NCBI GenBank assembly: GCA_016287075.1
Contig: JAEEVC010000014.1
Location: 1-64,000, forward strand
Direction of reading: 5' to 3'
Length of the DNA: 64,000 nucleotides
DNA from: Bacteroidales bacterium
GTDB lineage: Bacteria > Bacteroidota > Bacteroidia > Bacteroidales > UBA932
In this document: one piece after another, positions 56,573 through 63,496 of the stretch
Layout of the letters: the number at the start of each line of letters is the position of its first letter
Numbering within the stretch: position 1 is the first letter of the stretch
Translations under genes and position numbers: made by a program
Notes under the pieces: generated by a model
Seen by the model: the letters and a program-made list of their open reading frames with translations, nothing else
Databases searched by the model: none
What the model was told of the DNA's origin: nothing

Positions 56573-57532
56573 ATGAAGAATGTCCTCGTTATCGGCTCCA
56601 CGGGCCAGATCGGATCGGAACTGACGATGAAAATCCGCCGGGAGATTCCCGGAAGCACGGTTGTCGCCGGATACATCCCCGGCGCTGAGCCGAAAGGGGA
56701 GCTCCTCGAAAGCGGCCCGGCCGAAGTGGCGGATGTGCGGAATGCCACGCAGCTCGCCGACATCGTGTCCCGCTACCGGATCGACACCGTCTATAACCTT
56801 GCGGCCCTCCTGTCGGCCGTCGCCGAGCGGAAGCCCCTGATGGCCTGGGATATCCAGATGAACGGCCTGCTGAATATCCTCGAAGTCGCCCGCGAGAAAG
56901 GCTGTGCCGTCTTCACGCCGAGTTCCATCGGCTCCTTCGGCCCCGAGACGCCCCGGGTGAACACGCCGCAGGACACGATCCAGCGCCCCCGGTCGATGTA
57001 CGGGGTGACCAAGGTGGCGACGGAACTGCTGAGCGACTATTATTTCCATAAATACGGTGTGGACACGCGCGCCGTCCGTTTCCCCGGCCTGATTTCCAAT
57101 GTCACCCTTCCGGGCGGCGGGACGACCGACTATGCCGTCGAGATCTATTATGCCGCCGTGAAAGGGGAGGAGTTCGTCTGCCCCATCGCGCCGGGGACCT
57201 ATATGGACATGATGTACATGCCCGATGCGCTCAAGGCGGCCGTGGACCTGATGCAGGCCGATCCGTCCCGGCTTATCCACCGCAATGCCTTCAACGTCGC
57301 GGCGATGAGCTTCGAGCCGGAGACCCTTGCCGCCGAGATCCGCCGGCATATCCCGTCCCTCCGCGTCCGCTACGAGGTCGATCCGGTCCGCCAGGCCATC
57401 GCCAATTCCTGGCCCGACAAGATGGACGATTCCTGCGCCCGCGCCGAGTGGGACTGGTGTCCTTCGTACGACCTGCCGGCCATGACAGTGGACATGATCG
57501 CAGCGCTCAAAAAGCGGTTTGATACGGAATAA
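56573..57532 (+). CDS. L-threonine 3-dehydrogenase (SDR type)
   Basis: Oxidises threonine to 2-amino-3-oxobutyrate with NAD+. 319 aa, extended short-chain dehydrogenase/reductase: NAD motif VIGSTGQIGSE, and the active site SSIGSF ... YGVTK (Ser ~118, Tyr ~143, Lys ~147). Such SDR-type enzymes are the usual threonine dehydrogenase in Bacteroidetes. Paired with divergent kbl to give the complete glycine-producing pathway. The start is ATG 56573 rather than the track's 56477, which lies upstream of the promoter. Confidence 0.92.
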   Translation: MKNVLVIGSTGQIGSELTMKIRREIPGSTVVAGYIPGAEPKGELLESGPAEVADVRNATQLADIVSRYRIDTVYNLAALLSAVAERKPLMAWDIQMNGLLNILEVAREKGCAVFTPSSIGSFGPETPRVNTPQDTIQRPRSMYGVTKVATELLSDYYFHKYGVDTRAVRFPGLISNVTLPGGGTTDYAVEIYYAAVKGEEFVCPIAPGTYMDMMYMPDALKAAVDLMQADPSRLIHRNAFNVAAMSFEPETLAAEIRRHIPSLRVRYEVDPVRQAIANSWPDKMDDSCARAEWDWCPSYDLPAMTVDMIAALKKRFDTE

Positions 57533-57546
57533 AGCCGCATTCTGAA

Positions 57547-57585
57547 CAGATTGAAAGCGTTTTTGTTTAATTTGCTTTCAATCTG
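57547..57585 (+). terminator. Inverted repeat after tdh, possible terminator
   Basis: CAGATTGAAAGC and GCTTTCAATCTG are perfect 12-bp arms with a 15-nt T-rich loop, 15 nt after the tdh stop. The downstream T run is weak. Confidence 0.55.
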
Positions 57586-57664
57586 TAATCAAATACCCTT
57601 GTTTCCTCTTATTTGAAATCCTGTAAACGGCGTTCTGTGCCGTTAAAATGTTATTATCAAAAAC

Positions 57665-57700
57665 AAGCGAACCTCCGAATGGGAAGTTCGCTTATTTATA
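57665..57700. terminator. Second hairpin in the tdh downstream region
   Basis: AAGCGAACCTCC and GGGAAGTTCGCTT pair with one mismatch. It is flanked by an A-rich left side and TATTTAT on the right, so it could terminate either strand. The gap 57533-57919 otherwise holds the 57547 hairpin and the candidate sRNA. Confidence 0.6.
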
Positions 57701-57764
57701 TTCTGCTGAAAATCAGCCACATAAAACTATTTTCAAAAATTTTCAAAAAAATCTTTTGAAAAAA

Positions 57765-57795
57765 TTTGCAAATACGGAAAAAAGCCGTACCTTTG
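57765..57795 (+). promoter_or_regulatory. Consensus promoter of the candidate sRNA
   Basis: TTTG (57765-57768), 19-nt spacer, TACCTTTG (57788-57795): an exact consensus. An IR, TTTTCAAAA/TTTTGAAAA, lies just upstream (57740-57762) and may be an operator. Confidence 0.8.
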
Positions 57796-57800
57796 TATCC

Positions 57801-57921
57801 GGAATGAGGAAGCAGGGTTCTCCTCGCGGAATCATTCTATTGGTTATTAGTTTTAGTGTTATTAATTATGTGGTTAGCATGAGTGGTCCGCGCGGGATGC
57901 GTCGACGACTCATTTTTTTTT
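57801..57921 (+). ncRNA. Candidate ~120-nt small RNA
   Basis: A perfect promoter (57765-57795) predicts a transcript starting near 57801 and ending at a terminator (ATGAGT ... ACTCAT stem plus nine Ts, 57879-57921). The 5' end can pair GGAATGA with TCATTCT (57801-57807 with 57832-57838). The body is AT-rich, unlike nearby coding DNA. It does not match tRNA, tmRNA or SRP RNA as I know them. An ORF starting at ATG 57804 has no stop before the terminator, which argues against a peptide. It could be a 6S-like or trans-acting sRNA; the identity is open. Confidence 0.55.
57879..57921 (+). terminator. Terminator of the candidate sRNA
   Basis: ATGAGT-x-GTC-CGC ... GCG-TC-GAC-x-ACTCAT stem followed by nine T residues. 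It ends over the stop codon of the convergent small gene. Confidence 0.7.
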
Positions 57922-58114
57922 ATCCCTGTTCCTGCTTCGTTCCGGCAACGGAATCAGTAGCCTGGGTCGCCCGCGTCCCGGCTTCTGCGGCGGTCGTGTC
58001 GACGGCAGTCGTCGTTCCGGCTTTCTGCGTCTGGGCCGCCTGCTGGGCCTCCTCTTTCGGAGGGCGCTTGATGATGACGACCTTGGAAGATGATTTGGTT
58101 GGTTTCTGGCTCAT
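57920..58114 (-). CDS. Hypothetical 64-aa Ala/Thr/Gln-rich protein
   Basis: Lys-rich N terminus (SQKPTKSSSKVVIIKRPPKEE) followed by a low-complexity Ala/Thr/Gln tail. No signal peptide or transmembrane helix. It starts 24 nt after the membrane-protein gene on the same strand, so it may be translated from the same mRNA. Family unknown. Alternatively this is an unused reading frame; the coding call rests on position and a reasonable start only. Confidence 0.4.
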   Translation of the reverse strand: MSQKPTKSSSKVVIIKRPPKEEAQQAAQTQKAGTTTAVDTTAAEAGTRATQATDSVAGTKQEQG

Positions 58115-58138
58115 GGTGGAAAAGGATTTGAAGGTGAA

Positions 58139-58786
58139 TTATTTCAGGTATGCATCAATGGCGTCGATGGCCTCCTGGATTTCGCTGGTGTCGGTGAACT
58201 GGCCCGCCTGGGACGCAATCCAGCGGACCGTGTAGATCCCGTAGTCCGTTTTGAGATACTCCCGGAAGGGAAGGCCTTCCTTGCTGGCGAAGATCCCCAC
58301 GGTCTCCCCGTTGATGGATTCCTCGAACTGGCGGCTCCGGTTTGCGAAATGCCGGTTCAGGCCGGACACGATGTTCCCGCAGCAGTCATAGGCGCGGATG
58401 ATCTTCATGGACAGGGCGTTATCCCCGATCTTCTGGAAGAGGGAGGAACTTTTCAGGAGTTCCAGGGCATCGCTGCTCGTCGTGAGCGAGATTTCCGCAA
58501 GCAGGACGGAGCCGTGGTATTCGATGGAATCTTCGGGGCAGGCGTCCAGTTCTTCGCTGTGCCGGAGGAAATAGAGGGCCGACCGGTTCGCTTCCAGGAG
58601 GTAATCGTGCATGACGTTGATGTCCTCGATGTTCGTGGCGAGTTCCGTCCGGACCAGTTCCATGGCGGAACGTACGTTCTTCCTGTCCCGGGACCGGTCG
58701 ATGAGCCCCTGGATCGCAAAAGTGATAACGATACCCAGGATGACGGACAGGACATCCAGGAAGAAATGGAAGGCGGATTCTTTCAT
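58139..58786 (-). CDS. DUF6090-like single-pass membrane protein
   Basis: 215 aa. An N-terminal helix (FHFFLDVLSVILGIVITFAIQGLI, ~5-28) followed by a charged helical domain (RDRKNVRSAMELVRTELATNIEDI) as in DUF6090-type proteins of Bacteroidetes, whose function is unknown. The start is ATG 58786; the track's 58825 lies upstream of a minus-strand -7 box TATATTTG (58814-58807), which would place it outside the mRNA. Confidence 0.7.
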   Translation of the reverse strand: MKESAFHFFLDVLSVILGIVITFAIQGLIDRSRDRKNVRSAMELVRTELATNIEDINVMHDYLLEANRSALYFLRHSEELDACPEDSIEYHGSVLLAEISLTTSSDALELLKSSSLFQKIGDNALSMKIIRAYDCCGNIVSGLNRHFANRSRQFEESINGETVGIFASKEGLPFREYLKTDYGIYTVRWIASQAGQFTDTSEIQEAIDAIDAYLK

Positions 58787-58854
58787 GGCGCGGTGGGATG
58801 GACCTTCAAATATAGGCATTTCCACCGGAATTGCCGCTTATTTTCGGGAAAAAC

Positions 58855-59469
58855 CTACCGTCGGACGTATTCGGCGATCTCGGTCGCGGCGTTCCACATG
58901 GCCTGCGAGCCGTCGATGACGAGGATGTCGCCCCGGAAGCGGCGGGCCTTGCGGGAGATTTCCAGGGGGTTGAAGCCCGGAGAGACGAGGATGAGTCCGG
59001 CGGCCAGTTTCGGATGGTCGAAGAAGGTGAGGGAGGCCGTCATGCAGCCGTTGCTCTCGCCAAGCAGGTAGATCCGGTCCGCATCGACATGGCGCTGGTT
59101 GCGGATGCCTTTGAGAACGGCGGAAAGATCCTCCGAACGGGCCTTTTCCCCGTCCCCGGCGAAATCGAAACTGTAGCAGAGGAAACCCTTGCCGGCCAAG
59201 GCTTTGCACCAGCGTTCCCCGTACGCCATGTTCTGGCAATAGACGATGGCGGGCATGTTCCCGGCCTCTTCCAGGACCGGCCGGTAAACGCGCCCGAAAA
59301 CCTTCCCTTCGCCCCGGTAGAAACTCATCGGCTCCACTTCGACTTCGACGCCGGTATAGGATGTGACGGTGGTCCGCGGAGCCAGTCCGTGGATGAAATG
59401 ATAGGCGACCCCGCCGAGGATGGCAAGGACGGCGGCCGTGATAAGCGTGCCTTTGAGGAACTTCTTCAT
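58855..59469 (-). CDS. Alpha/beta hydrolase, C-terminally short
   Basis: 204 aa. An N-terminal membrane anchor or signal (LITAAVLAILGGVAYHFI), then an alpha/beta-hydrolase core with the nucleophile elbow LGESNG (~130) and the strand GDILVIDGSQAMW that normally carries the acid. The protein stops soon after, with no C-terminal His region (family proteins usually run to 250-300 aa), so the triad looks incomplete. It may be a degenerate gene or an atypical member. The start is ATG 59469, just beyond the gpmA terminator. Confidence 0.6.
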   Translation of the reverse strand: MKKFLKGTLITAAVLAILGGVAYHFIHGLAPRTTVTSYTGVEVEVEPMSFYRGEGKVFGRVYRPVLEEAGNMPAIVYCQNMAYGERWCKALAGKGFLCYSFDFAGDGEKARSEDLSAVLKGIRNQRHVDADRIYLLGESNGCMTASLTFFDHPKLAAGLILVSPGFNPLEISRKARRFRGDILVIDGSQAMWNAATEIAEYVRR

Positions 59470-59470
59470 A

Positions 59471-59501
59471 TACAAAACGCCTGGCATTCTGTGCCAGGCG
59501 T
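59471..59501 (-). terminator. Rho-independent terminator of gpmA
   Basis: On minus: ACGCCTGGCA, loop CAGAA, TGCCAGGCGT (perfect 10 bp), then TTTTGTATA. It sits between the gpmA stop and the next ATG. Confidence 0.85.
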
Positions 59502-59529
59502 CGGTTGCTGCAAAACCAGTGCCGCGTCC

Positions 59530-60276
59530 TTATTTCGCTTTGCCCTGGTTGGCGACGGCGTTCATCTTGGCGGCGATGGCTTCCTGGTCGCCGAGGAAGT
59601 AATCCTTTACGACGTTGCCGGCCTCGTCGAACTCGAAGACATACGGGACGGCGGTCGGCAGGTTGAGGCTGACGATGTCCGTGTCGGAGATGTTCTTGAG
59701 GTATTTGATGATGCCGCGGAGGGAGTTGCCGTGGGCGACGACGATGAGGCTGTCGGCGGTCTGGAGGTTCGGGAAGATCACTTCCTTCCAGTACGGGACG
59801 GCGCGGGCGATGGCGTCCTTGAGGGACTCGGTGCGCGGGATGTCGCTGTCCGCGACGCCGGCATAGCGGGGATCGAACTTCGGGTTGCGCTCGTCATCCT
59901 CGGCGAGGGGCAGCGGGGCGACGTCGTAGCTGCGGCGCCAGATCTTGACCTGGGCGTCGCCGTACTTCTCGGCGGTCTCGGCCTTGTTGAGGCCCTGGAG
60001 GTTGCCGTAGTGCTTTTCGTTGAGGCGCCAGCTCTTCTCGACCGGGATCCAGTCCAGGTCCATGTTGTCCAGGATGTTGTTGAGGGTCTTGACCGCCCGC
60101 TTGAGGTAGGAGGTATAGGCCTTTTCGAAGGTGAAGCCTTCCGCCTTGAGCAGTTTGCCGGCCTCGATGGCCTCGTTCACGCCCTTGGGGCTGAGGTCCA
60201 CGTCGGTCCAGCCCGTGAAACGGTTTTCCTGGTTCCAGACACTTTCGCCGTGCCTGACGAGTACGATTCTTTTCAT
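59530..60276 (-). CDS. gpmA: 2,3-bisphosphoglycerate-dependent phosphoglycerate mutase
   Basis: Interconverts 3- and 2-phosphoglycerate in glycolysis. 248 aa with the phosphohistidine motif [10 protein letters not shown] (His ~8), [21 protein letters not shown], and the second His in [10 protein letters not shown]. The start is ATG 60276, downstream of a minus-strand -7 box TAATTTTG (60325-60318), rather than the track's 60330. Confidence 0.96.
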   Translation of the reverse strand: MKRIVLVRHGESVWNQENRFTGWTDVDLSPKGVNEAIEAGKLLKAEGFTFEKAYTSYLKRAVKTLNNILDNMDLDWIPVEKSWRLNEKHYGNLQGLNKAETAEKYGDAQVKIWRRSYDVAPLPLAEDDERNPKFDPRYAGVADSDIPRTESLKDAIARAVPYWKEVIFPNLQTADSLIVVAHGNSLRGIIKYLKNISDTDIVSLNLPTAVPYVFEFDEAGNVVKDYFLGDQEAIAAKMNAVANQGKAK

Positions 60277-60317
60277 ATTGTGCAGAATAATGAGTGTGTT
60301 TTCCTTAAAAAGCGAGG

Positions 60318-60366
60318 CAAAATTACGCATTTTCCGGGGAATAATCTAAAATATTCCGTAAATTTG
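60318..60366. promoter_or_regulatory. Divergent -7 elements for gpmA and the GH106-like fragment
   Basis: TAATTTTG on minus (60325-60318) and TAAATTTG on plus (60359-60366). The plus element ends 9 nt before ATG 60376, giving a nearly leaderless mRNA. Confidence 0.6.
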
Positions 60367-60375
60367 ACCTCACTT

Positions 60376-61260
60376 ATGAGAAGGACCGTTTTCATGCTCG
60401 CCTTGTTGGCCATGGTTATGACGGGCTGCCGCCGCACAGGGATCGTCAATGCGGATACGGCGGCCTCCGAAATATGCCTGCAGCAGCTTCTGGAGGGGTT
60501 CGAAAGTGTTCCGGACAGTATCCCGGACGGTCGTCGCACCTATTTGGCCTCCCGGGGCGTCCCCGTCGCGGACATCCTGTTTTACCGCGGGGACGGAGCG
60601 GATGCAACGGCGGAACTGCCTGCGGTCCCGACCGGATTCAACGCCGCCTTCATCGGGACGGATGCCCTTCTTGACAGCCTCAAGGTCGCCCATGGAATCC
60701 TCTATGACGGGTCCGGCGCCAATTACCGGGTGCTGGTCCTGCTCGACGGTTGCCTTTCCTTCCCGGTGCTGAACAAGATTTCGGACCTGGCTGGAGGCGG
60801 CGCCGTCATCGCCGGCGTACGGCCCACCGCGCTGTCCGGCCCCGGGGACGCCGCCGCCTTTCAGGACACGGTGGACCGTCTCTGGCGCAGCGGCAACGTC
60901 ATTTCCGGCGTGACCCTCCGGTCCGTCCTGTCCGCCGCCGGCGTTCGTCCGGACCTGAAATCCCGCCGTCCCGTCGTCTTCAGGCACCGCCACCTGCCCG
61001 AGGCGGATATCTACTGCATCGCCAACCCGGACAGCCTTCCGCTGAAAGGCCGGCTCAAGTTCCGTGTCATCGGCCGGCGTCCCGCGCTTTGGGACCCTGC
61101 GACGGGCGGGATCCGTCCGCTTTCCTATAAGATCAGGAAATGGAAGACCAAGGTGGATCTTCCGCTGGATGCGGGCGAGGAGGCCTTCGTCGTTTTCGGG
61201 CCGGTCGCCGACCGGAGGAAACTGCGGATCCGGCCTGCTGAAACGGAGAATAAACACTGA
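60376..61260 (+). CDS. Lipoprotein resembling the C-terminal part of GH106-like enzymes
   Basis: 294 aa. Lipobox VMTGCRRT (Cys ~17). The C-terminal ~120 residues (HRHLPEADIYCIANPDS; KFRVIGRRPALWDPATGGIRPL; LDAGEEAFVVFG) resemble the C-terminal jelly-roll found in GH106-like rhamnosidases. The large N-terminal catalytic barrel is absent, so this is a free-standing fragment with its own signal and not a complete enzyme. It may be a carbohydrate-binding remnant. The following PAP2 gene begins 9 nt later. Confidence 0.6.
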   Translation: MRRTVFMLALLAMVMTGCRRTGIVNADTAASEICLQQLLEGFESVPDSIPDGRRTYLASRGVPVADILFYRGDGADATAELPAVPTGFNAAFIGTDALLDSLKVAHGILYDGSGANYRVLVLLDGCLSFPVLNKISDLAGGGAVIAGVRPTALSGPGDAAAFQDTVDRLWRSGNVISGVTLRSVLSAAGVRPDLKSRRPVVFRHRHLPEADIYCIANPDSLPLKGRLKFRVIGRRPALWDPATGGIRPLSYKIRKWKTKVDLPLDAGEEAFVVFGPVADRRKLRIRPAETENKH

Positions 61261-61269
61261 CGCGTCGCG

Positions 61270-62034
61270 ATGCACACTGGATTCCGAGCCCTTGTCCTTT
61301 CCCTCCTGCTGGTCCTTCAGGGCACGCTTCTGGGGGCACAGACGGCGGTCCCGCTGACAAGGCGGACCGATACCCGCCTTCCCTCGGAACAATTCCGCTG
61401 GACGCAGCTGGTCGTCCCCGGGATCCTATTCACCGGAGGCGCGATCGGCGTACGGAGCGAATGGTATGCCGCGCGGATCAATGAGCCTGTCCGGGACTAC
61501 GCCGCCCGTCTCCGGGGCGACAATTACCTCCATTTCGACGATTATATCCAGTACATCCCTTCCGCCGCTTATCTGGGAATCGGCTTCGGCCGGCCGTGTG
61601 ACCACGGTTTCGGCGAACGCGCGCTTGTCGCCTGCACGGCTTGGGCGACGACCGCGCTCCTGACGCTTCCTGTCAAGCATTTCGCCGCCGAACTCCGGCC
61701 CGATGGCTCGGCCTTCAATTCCTTCCCGTCCGGACACACCGCCACGGCCTTTGTCGGTGCGGAAATGGTCCGCCGGGAATATGGAGGATGGTGGGGGGCC
61801 GGCGCCTATGCCGTCGCCGTCACGACGGGCGTCATGCGCCTGTACAACAACCGCCACTGGGTGAACGACCTGCTGGGCGGTGCCGCCATCGGCATCCTGT
61901 CGGCGAATGTCGGATACTGGCTGCTCCCCCTGGAACGCCGCCTGTTCCGTCTGGAACGGGAGGACATGGCCATCCTTGCCGTTCCGTTCAGCAGCGGGCG
62001 GGCTTCCGGTATCACCCTGGCCATGACCTTCTGA
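61270..62034 (+). CDS. PAP2 superfamily phosphatase
   Basis: 254 aa with an N-terminal signal or first helix (ALVLSLLLVLQGTLLGA) and the three PAP2 motifs: KHFAAELRP (K-x6-RP), FPSGHTATAF (SGH) and RLYNNRHWVNDLLGG (R-x5-H-x3-D). It hydrolyses lipid phosphates or diphosphates such as undecaprenyl diphosphate or phosphatidic acid at the membrane. Lies 9 nt after the GH106-like gene and 6 nt before trmO. Confidence 0.88.
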   Translation: MHTGFRALVLSLLLVLQGTLLGAQTAVPLTRRTDTRLPSEQFRWTQLVVPGILFTGGAIGVRSEWYAARINEPVRDYAARLRGDNYLHFDDYIQYIPSAAYLGIGFGRPCDHGFGERALVACTAWATTALLTLPVKHFAAELRPDGSAFNSFPSGHTATAFVGAEMVRREYGGWWGAGAYAVAVTTGVMRLYNNRHWVNDLLGGAAIGILSANVGYWLLPLERRLFRLEREDMAILAVPFSSGRASGITLAMTF

Positions 62035-62040
62035 CGCGGG

Positions 62041-62718
62041 ATGGAACTGAAACCGGTGGCATATTACAGGGGCCCGTTCGGCTCGAAATTCGGGATTCCG
62101 CGCCAGAGCGGTCTTGCCGGAGCCGTGACCGGGCGCATCGTCTTCGAGCCTGCCTTCCGCGACGCCAACGCCGTCCGCGGCCTGGAAGGGTTCGACCGGA
62201 TCTGGCTGATCTGGGGCTTTTCCGCCAACCGTCCGGCGAAAGGGGAGTGGCAGCCGACGGTCCGCCCGCCCCGCCTCGGCGGCAATGCCCGCCTCGGCGT
62301 CTGGGCGACCCGTTCCCCCTTCCGCCCCAACCCGCTCGGCCTTTCGGCGGTCCGGCTTCTCCGGGTGGAAGCCGAGGGTCCCGAAGGCCCTGTGCTCCAT
62401 GTCTCCGGCGCCGACCTGATGGACGGGACGCCCGTCTATGACATCAAGCCCTATATCGTCTATGCCGACAGCTTCCCGGACGCCGCTTCCGGTTTCGCCG
62501 CCGGCGCCCCCGTCCCGGTCCTGCAAGTGGTATTCCAGGCGGAACCTCCTTTCCCTGAAGAGGATACGGAGGCGCTCCGGCAGATTCTGTCGCTGGATCC
62601 CCGGCCTGCCTGCCAGCAGGATGCGGAGAAGTCGTTCGGCTTCCCGTTCCAGGGCTTCGACATCCGTTTCCAGGTCAGCGGCCCGGTCCTGACCGTCACT
62701 GAAATCCTACCCTTATGA
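62041..62718 (+). CDS. trmO: tRNA-t6A37 methyltransferase TrmO (TsaA/UPF0066 family)
   Basis: SAM-dependent N6-methylation of threonylcarbamoyladenosine-37. 225 aa with GPFGSKFGIPRQSGL, GFDRIWLIWGFS, GVWATRSPFRPNPLGLSAVRL and DGTPVYDIKPYI, all diagnostic of the family. Its stop overlaps the next ATG (ATGA). Confidence 0.93.
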   Translation: MELKPVAYYRGPFGSKFGIPRQSGLAGAVTGRIVFEPAFRDANAVRGLEGFDRIWLIWGFSANRPAKGEWQPTVRPPRLGGNARLGVWATRSPFRPNPLGLSAVRLLRVEAEGPEGPVLHVSGADLMDGTPVYDIKPYIVYADSFPDAASGFAAGAPVPVLQVVFQAEPPFPEEDTEALRQILSLDPRPACQQDAEKSFGFPFQGFDIRFQVSGPVLTVTEILPL

Positions 62719-63461
62719 CCGCAGATATCCGTTTCGTGATCGGCCTGGCCATCCTGCCGGTCCTGATCCTCCTCTATTACACCTACCAGCAGGACAAGCT
62801 CCAGCGCGAGCCGGTCAAGGAAGTCGTGAAGGGCTTCTTCTACGGCTGGCTGTCCGTGCTCTGCTCCTTCTTCATTTCGGTCCCGGCCCGCACCCTGGGC
62901 CTTTTCCCCGCGGAAATCAACTCCTTCTTCGGCGCGGCGGCGACGGCCTTTTTCGGCGCGGCCATCCCCGAGGAGACGGCCAAGCTCTTCTGCCTGTGGC
63001 TTTTCCTGAGGAACAACCGCCATTTTGACGAGCGCATGGACGGCATCGTCTATGCCGTCGCCGTCGGCCTGGGCTTCGCGGCGTTCGAGAACATCGAGTA
63101 TCTCTTCGCCGCCGGTACTGATTGGGTGACGACCGGTATCGGACGGTCCTTGACGGCCATTCCTGGCCATTTCGGCTTTGCCGTCATCATGGGATACTAC
63201 TATTCCATGAACCATTTCGACCGCTTCCGCGCGCCGAAGGCCGGCCTGAAAATGTGGCTGTACCCCGTCCTGGCCCATGGCCTGTATGATACCGTTGCGA
63301 TGATGGCCGCCGTGACCCCGGAACTCTCCGGCTGCATTACGATCGCCATCCTGCTCTTCTGCTTCTGGATGCTCAAACAGGCGCGCGGCGCCATGCAGCG
63401 GCACCTGATCGCGGATGCGTCCGATGACACGACCGGCGGCGGGGTGGACATCCAGGGTTGA
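62715..63461 (+). CDS. PrsW-like intramembrane protease
   Basis: 248 aa, about seven transmembrane segments. Conserved motifs of the PrsW/CPBP-related family are visible: PEETAK (Glu-Glu), AAFENIEY, PGHFGFAVIMGY and AHGLYD. PrsW of Bacillus cleaves an anti-sigma factor; the substrate here is unknown. It is translationally coupled to trmO and lies 35 nt upstream of the TonB-dependent receptor gene. Confidence 0.85.
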   Translation: MTADIRFVIGLAILPVLILLYYTYQQDKLQREPVKEVVKGFFYGWLSVLCSFFISVPARTLGLFPAEINSFFGAAATAFFGAAIPEETAKLFCLWLFLRNNRHFDERMDGIVYAVAVGLGFAAFENIEYLFAAGTDWVTTGIGRSLTAIPGHFGFAVIMGYYYSMNHFDRFRAPKAGLKMWLYPVLAHGLYDTVAMMAAVTPELSGCITIAILLFCFWMLKQARGAMQRHLIADASDDTTGGGVDIQG

Positions 63462-63495
63462 TGCAAGATTTCGGCGCTTCCGGATTTCAACAGGG
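63461..63495 (+). promoter_or_regulatory. Bipartite motif upstream of the TonB receptor gene
   Basis: ATGCAAGATT (63461-63470), 17 nt, CAACAGGG (63488-63495), ending 1 nt before the ATG. It is the same spaced pair as at 53907-53941 before the serpin gene. Confidence 0.45.
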
Positions 63496-63496
63496 T

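Noticed and set aside
57795-57825. SRP RNA, because of CCGGAATGAGGAAGCAGG
   Set aside because: The segment is at the very 5' end and cannot form the SRP apical hairpin with its symmetric loop.
57804-58235. Hydrophobic peptide (type I toxin-like) starting at 57804
   Set aside because: The frame stays open through the terminator, so the transcript would lack a stop codon; an sRNA is the simpler reading.
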